From Desulfonatronaceae bacterium UBA663 (GTDB taxonomy: Bacteria; Desulfobacterota; Desulfovibrionia; Desulfovibrionales; Desulfonatronaceae), in assembly GCA_002299865.1 (NCBI GenBank), contig DBNV01000088.1, forward strand, positions 28,127 through 42,059: 13,933 nt of DNA, written 5' to 3'. Every line of letters begins with the position of its first letter. Position 1 is the first letter of the stretch. A model generated the notes under the pieces. The model worked only from the letters and a program-made list of their open reading frames with translations, made no database searches and had not been told where the DNA came from. The translations under genes and the position numbers were made by a program. Shown one piece after another: positions 1 to 5,164 of the stretch.

Positions 1-102
1 GAAAAATTTTTCGCCCCTACACCTTCACCCTATTCTCCGTTTGCGCGCACCGGAAGTTCTTAAGCGGCCAAGGGCGCGGTCCTGCGGTGACAAGGAGGCG
101 TT

Positions 103-990
103 ATTCACGAGCGCATTGACCGGCATCAGGCTGCAGTCTACGATCGTTGGCACGAGACCGAAGCCGGGACCTTCGCTCTGGCCCAGGAAAAGCGCTTGCT
201 GCAGCATTTCATGGCACCCTGGACCAGACGGCAGCAACGCCTGTTGGAAGTGGGCTGCGGTCCCGGCCGTTTTTTGCAGTTTTTCTGGGAAAGCGGTTTT
301 GACGTCACCGGGTTGGACGCGTCGCCGGCCATGTTGGAACTGGCCCGGGAACGCCTGGGGAGCAAAGCGGAACTGCATGTCGGCCAGGCCGAACACCTGC
401 CTTTCGACGACAAGGAGTTCGACGTGGTGGCCTTGCTCACGCTCCTGGAATTTTGCCCGGAACCCGGTCAGGTCATTGACGAGGCCCTGCGTGTGGCGCG
501 CAAGGCCATCCTGGTCACCTTTCTGAACAAACACTCATGCTACGGCACGGCCAAGCGCCTGTCTCGCGAGTCCCGAGGATTACTGAGCAAGGCCCGCTGG
601 TTTTCGTGGTGGGAAATCCGTAGCCTGTTGATTCAACGCGCGGGCAAACGCCCCATGATGGCCGCGTCGGTATTGCCGGGGCCGCGCCGGACATGGTCGG
701 CCAAGTCATGCTTGCGGCGGGTCAATGGTCGGCTTTGGCCGCCTTTTGTCGGGGCCTACGCCGGGGTGCGCTGCGACTTGGTGGGGGACGCGCCGCTGAC
801 GCCGATCTTGGTCTGGAAGGAAAAGGTCAAGCTGCGCCCCGTGGGCGGCCCCGCCTCCTCCGGGGTCAACAGTGGAGCCAGCTTCCAGTCAGCTTATGCT
901 CCGGCAAGATGCCGGAGCCACTTCTCTATGGATGATGTCGAAAATTCGTCCTCTAGATTTTCGACGTTTCGGCCGGCGAAATGCGCGTAG
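103..990 (+). CDS. Class I SAM-dependent methyltransferase, probable non-standard start
   Basis: The product is probably a small-molecule or protein methyltransferase; the substrate is unknown. Motif I, LLEVGCGPGRF, is encoded at about 241-273 and is followed by the acidic strand end GLDASPAMLELAR and motif IV-like FDVVALLTLLEF, all typical of the Rossmann-fold Methyltransf_11/25 families. The first standard start in this frame is TTG at 196. However, the codons from 106 on read like the usual N-terminus of these enzymes (YDRWHETEAGTFALAQEKRLL, split here around 139-201), and an in-frame TGA closes the frame at 88-90. A perfect Shine-Dalgarno AAGGAGG (92-98) stands 4 nt before an ATT at 103, so I place the start there as a rare AUU start, giving 295 residues. 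If that is wrong, use 196. The natural C-terminus is probably near KLRPVGG; the last 40 or so residues come from a repeat element. Family is secure, start is uncertain. Confidence 0.75.
   Translation: MHERIDRHQAAVYDRWHETEAGTFALAQEKRLLQHFMAPWTRRQQRLLEVGCGPGRFLQFFWESGFDVTGLDASPAMLELARERLGSKAELHVGQAEHLPFDDKEFDVVALLTLLEFCPEPGQVIDEALRVARKAILVTFLNKHSCYGTAKRLSRESRGLLSKARWFSWWEIRSLLIQRAGKRPMMAASVLPGPRRTWSAKSCLRRVNGRLWPPFVGAYAGVRCDLVGDAPLTPILVWKEKVKLRPVGGPASSGVNSGASFQSAYAPARCRSHFSMDDVENSSSRFSTFRPAKCA
872..921. repeat. Double-hairpin palindromic repeat, copy 1
   Basis: This 50-bp element matches 6432-6481 at 46 of 50 positions. The second hairpin is perfect here: GCTCCGGCA, loop AGA, TGCCGGAGC (898-918). 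The first hairpin (GAGCCAGC and the facing arm) has decayed through four transitions relative to copy 2. The element lies in the 3' end of the methyltransferase frame and is read as SGASFQSAYAPARCRSH, the same reading frame as copy 2. It looks like a REP-type or palindromic-element family; I infer more copies elsewhere in the genome. Confidence 0.8.
937..965. other. Inverted repeat at the end of the methyltransferase frame
   Basis: GTCGAAAAT (937-945) and ATTTTCGAC (957-965) are perfect inverted 9-mers around an 11-nt loop. A further small palindrome, TTTCG-GCCGG-CGAAA, follows at about 967-981. No T-run follows on the plus strand, so this is not a canonical intrinsic terminator. It may stop or stabilise transcripts converging from the methyltransferase and the minus-strand DUF1566 gene, or be part of the same mobile palindromic element as the adjacent repeat. 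Confidence 0.5.
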
Positions 991-1050
991 GCGCCCTCTG
1001 CGCAAGTAGGTGAGCGGCGACGCAGCAATTGGGGGTTTTTGAATGGAATA

Positions 1051-2055
1051 TCATGTCGGACCGGCCACGGGCCAGACCGCGAACTCGGGCTTGGGCTTGA
1101 ACCCCACGCCCAGGGCGCCCTTGTGCAGGTAGAGCACCCAGGCCCAGTCCGTCTCGAAAAAGCTGGTGGTGGACGACCAGTAGGCTTCTTGAACCTTTGC
1201 GAACGGATGGCCCGCGGGCAGGGCCGGATTGTGGGCCGAACAGTCCACCAGGGATTCCAGTTCCAGGATGTTCGGCAGCCGCCAGCTCAGGCCTTGGTGA
1301 AGCCCTTGATCCACCAACGCGCGCATACTGTCCAAGGCCCCTGTCCAGGATACGGGGCCGCCGGTCAGATTCGCCCGGGCATGCCAAACTAGACCGGTCA
1401 GGCGGTCTTGCACCACGTTCCCACGCAATTCAAAACGGGGTTTGGGCCAGGGAGCGCCAAAGCGAATTTCTCCATCCTGCCCCGTGCCGGAACAGGGAAT
1501 TTTTCCACCCCGGGCGTTAAAACAGGCCGTCTGTCCGGTTTGCCACAACCGGGACGCGTCACCGCCGCGCACCAGCCACGCCAGATAGTATTGGTCCTTG
1601 CGTCCGTAAAAGGTGCGCGCGCCTTCCAGGTGCACATACCAGGCATAGCCTGGATTGATCGCCGCGTTGGTGGAAGTCCAGTACCAGCCTAGAACCACGT
1701 TCTCAAAGGGATGGCCGGCCGGGAGGGCCGGTTTTTTGGCTTGATAGTCGATCAGGCTGAGCAGTTCCCGGCGGTTGGGCAGCCGCCAATCCGCATGGCC
1801 GAAAACGCGCTTCACGTTCATCTCAGCCACCTGTTTCAGGGCTTCGGGCCAGGTCAGGGGAAATTCAGCCAAGTTGGCATTGCGCGTCCAGAGCAATCCG
1901 GTGAGCCGGTCTAAAACAACGTCGCCTTGATGGGCAAATCGCGGCTCGGGCCATGCCGCTCCTAATCTGATGGCCGCATCCTGGCCCGAACCGGCGCAAT
2001 CGATCTTCCACCCTTGTTCGTCATAACAGAGGCTTTGACCAGTGGAGCGGATCAT
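1051..2055 (-). CDS. Tandem DUF1566 (Lcl C-terminal-like) domain protein
   Basis: The 334-residue protein consists of two copies of one unit of about 160 residues (roughly 5-165 and 173-332). Each unit starts with a Cys pair spaced by nine residues (C10/C20 and C178/C188), followed by GxGQDxxIRxGAxWPxPRF and DRLTGLxW. It continues with a WRLPN motif (90-94; 258-262), PALPAGHPF (109-117; 277-285) and an aromatic-rich YWTST/YWSST strand. This is the DUF1566 signature, found in many cell-surface or host-interaction proteins and assumed to form a C-type-lectin-like fold. No signal peptide or membrane segment is visible, so export is unexplained. The ATG overlaps the stop of the upstream small gene (ATGA), implying translational coupling. 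Part of its second unit is duplicated downstream at 2736-2786. Function unknown. Confidence 0.8.
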   Translation of the reverse strand: MIRSTGQSLCYDEQGWKIDCAGSGQDAAIRLGAAWPEPRFAHQGDVVLDRLTGLLWTRNANLAEFPLTWPEALKQVAEMNVKRVFGHADWRLPNRRELLSLIDYQAKKPALPAGHPFENVVLGWYWTSTNAAINPGYAWYVHLEGARTFYGRKDQYYLAWLVRGGDASRLWQTGQTACFNARGGKIPCSGTGQDGEIRFGAPWPKPRFELRGNVVQDRLTGLVWHARANLTGGPVSWTGALDSMRALVDQGLHQGLSWRLPNILELESLVDCSAHNPALPAGHPFAKVQEAYWSSTTSFFETDWAWVLYLHKGALGVGFKPKPEFAVWPVAGPT

Positions 2056-2228
2056 GGTCGGCTTTGCTCCGAGAGGCTCTCCAGAAAGTCACGGGCAGCC
2101 TTGGCCCCGGCAGTGGCGCAGTTCTGCCTCTTGAGAAAATCCAGCAGGCGGAACTCCTTCAATTCCGGAGCAATCAATGCTTCGGACGGCTCCTTTTCCA
2201 GGCGCATCAGGTTCAGGGTGCGCTGCAT
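2052..2228 (-). CDS. Small hypothetical protein coupled to the DUF1566 gene
   Basis: I do not recognise this family. The frame ends in the ATGA overlap that starts the DUF1566 gene. With the ATG at 2228 the product is 58 residues, highly charged and probably helical (MQRTLNLMRLEKEPSEA..., LLDFLKRQNC...). A longer version from a TTG at 2294 would give 80 residues. I prefer the ATG because a promoter-like TTGACA-17-AATAAC lies between the two starts on the minus strand, which would place the transcript start only a few bases before the ATG and exclude the TTG. Neither start has a clear Shine-Dalgarno sequence. It may be a partner or regulator of the DUF1566 protein. Confidence 0.5.
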   Translation of the reverse strand: MQRTLNLMRLEKEPSEALIAPELKEFRLLDFLKRQNCATAGAKAARDFLESLSEQSRP

Positions 2229-2238
2229 GACGGCTTCT

Positions 2239-2267
2239 GTTATTGGGGCGGAGACAAGGATTGTCAA
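2239..2267 (-). promoter_or_regulatory. Predicted sigma70 promoter for the small gene / DUF1566 pair
   Basis: On the minus strand, TTGACA (2267 to 2262) and AATAAC (2244 to 2239) are separated by 17 bp. The -35 is a perfect consensus and the -10 matches at 4 of 6. The expected start is about 2232, only a few bases from the ATG at 2228, so the mRNA may be nearly leaderless. Confidence 0.4.
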
Positions 2268-2339
2268 GGAGAGCTGTTTGCAGTGCTTTATCAATGCAAG
2301 CTGCGCAAGACATAATCGAATGCAACGCAGGAGGCTGAC

Positions 2340-2690
2340 ATGGGCGATTTGAACGCGTGCAGACAGTGGCTAAACGAGATCGACTGGGACATGATCCACG
2401 AGGATGCGGTGACCATGTTTTTGGAGTGGGGCAACAACAACTGGCACGACGCTCTGCGTCGGCCGGTGCGCGGCTCGGATGAATACTCCGTCTATTTCGT
2501 GATCGACACCTGGGTCGAGCCCAAGGTGGTGCTCATGAAGATGAACAACTACGGCTCCACGACCCTGTGCGAAAAGCGCCTGCCCGAGGATCTGGCCAAG
2601 CGCTATCTGGAATTCATTGGCGGCTTGCGGGGCATCCACGAACTCAGTCCCGAGGTCAAGGATTGGCTGGCCAAGGAGTTGGAGAAGTAG
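2340..2690 (+). CDS. Small soluble protein resembling the DVU0772 family
   Basis: The 116-residue acidic protein has no signal peptide or membrane segment. Features that stand out are NEIDWDMIHEDAVTMFLEWGNN near the N-terminus (two adjacent parts, residues 12-33), a central beta-rich VYFVIDTWVEPKVVLMKMNN, and a C-terminal helix ending VKDWLAKELEK. From memory this matches a conserved Desulfovibrionales family named after DVU0772 of D. vulgaris, whose biochemical function is not known to me. The start is well set: AGGAGG at 2328-2333 lies 6 nt before the ATG. It is divergent from the small gene/DUF1566 pair, and it stands alone, because the next plus-strand gene has its own promoter. Confidence 0.75.
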   Translation: MGDLNACRQWLNEIDWDMIHEDAVTMFLEWGNNNWHDALRRPVRGSDEYSVYFVIDTWVEPKVVLMKMNNYGSTTLCEKRLPEDLAKRYLEFIGGLRGIHELSPEVKDWLAKELEK

Positions 2691-2735
2691 CGACGTAAAC
2701 AGCCGCTACGTGCGGGCGACCTTGAACAGTTCGGA

Positions 2736-2786
2736 CAGGCGGCTTGAACCACGTTCCCACGCAATTCAAAACGGGGTTCGGGCCAG
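2736..2786 (-). pseudogene. Short duplicated fragment of the DUF1566 gene
   Basis: These 51 bp match 1399-1450, inside the second DUF1566 unit, with two substitutions and one 1-base deletion; 31 consecutive bases are identical (1412-1442 and 2748-2778). Read on the minus strand it encodes WPEPRFELRGNVVQ and then shifts frame. Flanking bases show no clear similarity. It is either the remnant of a second DUF1566 gene or a small copied fragment. Confidence 0.6.
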
Positions 2787-2892
2787 TCAAGGCGAGCCCT
2801 GTCAGGACCGATCCGGCGGAAAGGGGCACGTGCCCGATGCGTCCACGTCCGCCGCGCAAACCATCGTTATGCATACCATTTCGACTGCTCCC

Positions 2893-2922
2893 TTGACATT
2901 TTTCCCGGCCCGTCCCTATACG
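2893..2922 (+). promoter_or_regulatory. Predicted sigma70 promoter of the EF-G-like gene
   Basis: TTGACA at 2893-2898 and TATACG at 2917-2922 are 18 bp apart (or CTATAC at 17 bp). The predicted start is near 2929, leaving a leader of about 90 nt. The rest of the 2691-3018 gap holds the DUF1566 fragment and the leader hairpin; I see nothing else in it. Confidence 0.6.
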
Positions 2923-2958
2923 TTCAGACCCTTGAAATGAATAATACAGGCATGTTCC

Positions 2959-2984
2959 AGGGGACAAGCGGTCCCTTTTCGTTT
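2959..2984 (+). terminator. Terminator-like hairpin in the EF-G-like leader
   Basis: GGGAC (2961-2965), loop AAGCG and GTCCC (2971-2975) are followed by TTTTCGTTTT. The stem is short (5 bp, up to 7 with a G-U and an A-U pair). Because it lies downstream of the predicted promoter and upstream of the start codon, it could act as an attenuator rather than end an upstream gene. Confidence 0.45.
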
Positions 2985-3018
2985 TAACCAGAAACACCGA
3001 TGCCCTGAAGGAGGCCGA

Positions 3019-5091
3019 ATGGAAGATAAGATCAAAATCCAACGAACCTACGCCCTGGTGGGGCACGGCGGTTGCGGCAAAACATCCGTGGCGGAAATGT
3101 TGCTCTTCAATACCGGCGTGGTCAACCGTCTGGGCAAAGTCGACGAAGGCACGACATGCCTGGACTACGAGCCCGAGGAAATCAAGCGCCGGGGCAGCAT
3201 CCAGCCCGGTTTCGCCAGCTATCAATGGAAGAAAAACCAGCATTTCCTGATCGATACTCCCGGTGACAACAACTTTTCCGCAGACCTGCCGTATTTGCTG
3301 ACGGCCGCAGACGCGGCGGTGTTCGTGGTCGACGCCGTGGACGGGGTCAAACCATTGACCAAGCGCTGTTGGGCCGAGGTGAAAAAGCTGAATTTGCCGG
3401 CCATGGTGGTCATCAACAAGATGGACCGGGACCGGGCCGATTTCGAAATGGCGTTTAACGGTCTGCGCGAAATTTTGGGTATCAAGCCGGTCCTGCTGCA
3501 CCTGCCCTTGGGCACGGAGCAGGATTTCCGCGGAGTGGTAGATGTTCTTGCGGGTCAGGCCCTGTTCTTCGACGATAAGGGCGGCCTCAAACCCGGTGAC
3601 ATACCTGGGGACATAGTCGCAGAGATGGAGAGCATGCGTGAGACCATGATGGAAAACATCGCGGAGAGCGATGAGGTCCTCATGGAAAAATACTTGGAAG
3701 AAGGGGCCTTGACCCTGGAAGAAATGCAGGCCGCCCTGCGTCAAGGCGTGCTCAAGGGTGAATTGACCCCGGTGACCGTCAGCGCGGCCCTGATCAACCG
3801 GGGGGCGAACCTGCTCCTGGATGCGATCCAGGACCTGCTACCTTCGCCCTTGGACCGCGTCGGGCCATGGATCGGCAAGGACGGCGCCGAGCGGCTTGCC
3901 GCCGAGCGGTCCGCCGCGTTGGATGCGCCCACGGCGTGCTTTGTCTGTAAAACCATCGCCGACCCTTTCACCGGGCAGCTCAGCGTGATGCGTGTGCTCT
4001 CCGGGACCGTCGCATCGGACATGACCCTGGCCAACCCGGGCCAGGACGCCAAGGAACGTCTTGGACAGTTGTTGTTGCTTCAGGGCAAGACGACCTCCCT
4101 GTGCAAGGAAACCCTGGGTCCCGGCGCCATCGTGGCCGTGGCCAAGCTGAAGAATACCTCCACGGCGGACACGTTGTGTGATGAAAAATTTCCCTTCATG
4201 TTGGAAGCGCCGGCCTTGCCCACGAGCATGATCACCTACGCCCTGGGTGCCGCCGAAAAAGGCGAGGAGGACAAGGTTTTTTCAGCAGTGCAGAAGCTTC
4301 TGGACGAGGATGTGTCCTTGACCATTTCCCGGGGCGACGAGACCGGCGAGATGCTGCTTTCAGGCATGGGCCAGATGCATATCGAGACGGCCGTGGAAAA
4401 GGTCCGCCGCCGCTACAAGGTGGACATCATGCTCAAGCCGCCCAAAGTCCCCTACCGGGAAACCATCAAAGGCCGGGCCGAGGTCCAGGGACGGCACAAG
4501 AAGCAGTCCGGCGGCCGCGGCCAGTTTGGAGACTGTTGGATACGCATGGAGCCCCTGCCTCGGGGAACGGGCTATGAATTCGTGGACGCCATTGTCGGCG
4601 GGTCCATCCCCCGGCAGTATATTCCGGCGGTGGATAAGGGCATTCAGGAAGCCTCCCAGCGCGGCGTAGTGGCCGGATACCCCCTGGTGGACTTCAAGGT
4701 GACCCTGTTCGATGGTTCCTTCCACACCGTGGACTCCTCGGAAATGGCCTTCAAGGTGGCCGGATCCCTGGCCTTTAAAAAGGCTGCGGAAGAGGCCAAG
4801 ATTCAGTTGCTGGAGCCCATCGTGCTGATGACCGTGTACACTCCGGATGAGTTCATGGGTGACATCATCGGCGACCTTTCCAGCCGTCGGGGCAAGATCC
4901 TGGGCACGGACTCCCAGGCCGGGGTCACCGAAATCAGGGCCCATGTGCCCATGGCTGAGGTCCTGGAATACGCGCCGACTCTGCGTTCCATGACCGGCGG
5001 CCAAGGCACATTTGTGATGGAATTCGATCACTATGAGGAATGCCCGCCGCCTGTGGCGGAGAAGGTGATCGCCGGCTCCAAGGTCGAATAG
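3019..5091 (+). CDS. Elongation factor G-like GTPase (divergent FusA paralogue)
   Basis: The 690-residue protein has the full five-domain EF-G layout. The GTPase domain shows the P-loop GHGGCGKTS (15-23), switch I-like RRGSI (57-61), DTPGD (79-83), NKMD (133-136) and the SALxNxGxxLLDAI-type G5 region. Domain II follows at about 305-395, domain III has LSGMGQMHIE, domain IV starts around GGRGQFGDCW, and domain V ends with the MTGGQGTF motif. EF-G drives ribosomal translocation or recycling; the exact role of this divergent type is unknown to me. Two positions depart from canonical EF-G: the switch II His of DTPGH is Asp83, and RGITI is RGSIQ. The start is supported by AAGGAGG (3007-3013), 5 nt upstream. 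It has its own promoter and a strong terminator, so it is probably a second EF-G outside the str operon. Confidence 0.88.
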   Translation: MEDKIKIQRTYALVGHGGCGKTSVAEMLLFNTGVVNRLGKVDEGTTCLDYEPEEIKRRGSIQPGFASYQWKKNQHFLIDTPGDNNFSADLPYLLTAADAAVFVVDAVDGVKPLTKRCWAEVKKLNLPAMVVINKMDRDRADFEMAFNGLREILGIKPVLLHLPLGTEQDFRGVVDVLAGQALFFDDKGGLKPGDIPGDIVAEMESMRETMMENIAESDEVLMEKYLEEGALTLEEMQAALRQGVLKGELTPVTVSAALINRGANLLLDAIQDLLPSPLDRVGPWIGKDGAERLAAERSAALDAPTACFVCKTIADPFTGQLSVMRVLSGTVASDMTLANPGQDAKERLGQLLLLQGKTTSLCKETLGPGAIVAVAKLKNTSTADTLCDEKFPFMLEAPALPTSMITYALGAAEKGEEDKVFSAVQKLLDEDVSLTISRGDETGEMLLSGMGQMHIETAVEKVRRRYKVDIMLKPPKVPYRETIKGRAEVQGRHKKQSGGRGQFGDCWIRMEPLPRGTGYEFVDAIVGGSIPRQYIPAVDKGIQEASQRGVVAGYPLVDFKVTLFDGSFHTVDSSEMAFKVAGSLAFKKAAEEAKIQLLEPIVLMTVYTPDEFMGDIIGDLSSRRGKILGTDSQAGVTEIRAHVPMAEVLEYAPTLRSMTGGQGTFVMEFDHYEECPPPVAEKVIAGSKVE

Positions 5092-5130
5092 GATTGATTG
5101 TTCGTCTTTGAAAAGGTAAGCGACCTGACC

Positions 5131-5163
5131 AAAGGGGTGGCTTGGTCCGCCCCTTTTCTTTTT
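5131..5163 (+). terminator. Strong intrinsic terminator after the EF-G-like gene
   Basis: AAAGGGGTGG (5131-5140) pairs with CCGCCCCTTT (5147-5156) with one G-U pair around the loop CTTGGT, followed by TTTTCTTTTT. The T-tract runs to within two bases of the next start codon at 5165. Confidence 0.85.
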
Positions 5164-5164
5164 C

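Noticed and set aside
1399..2786. Template/variable repeat pair of a diversity-generating retroelement, because DUF1566 proteins can be such targets
   Set aside because: The matching segment is only about 51 bp, lies in the middle of the protein rather than at its C-terminus, its differences are not adenine-specific, and there is no reverse transcriptase in the window.
2937..2987. A 16-codon leader ORF (MNNTGMFQGTSGPFSF) before the EF-G-like gene
   Set aside because: It has no ribosome site, no biased codon run and no alternative pairing that I could find around the hairpin; probably chance.
2656..3744. Long minus-strand open frame opposite the EF-G-like gene
   Set aside because: It is a GC-driven shadow of a clear GTPase gene, with no recognisable motif and His/Gln/Val-rich composition typical of antisense frames.
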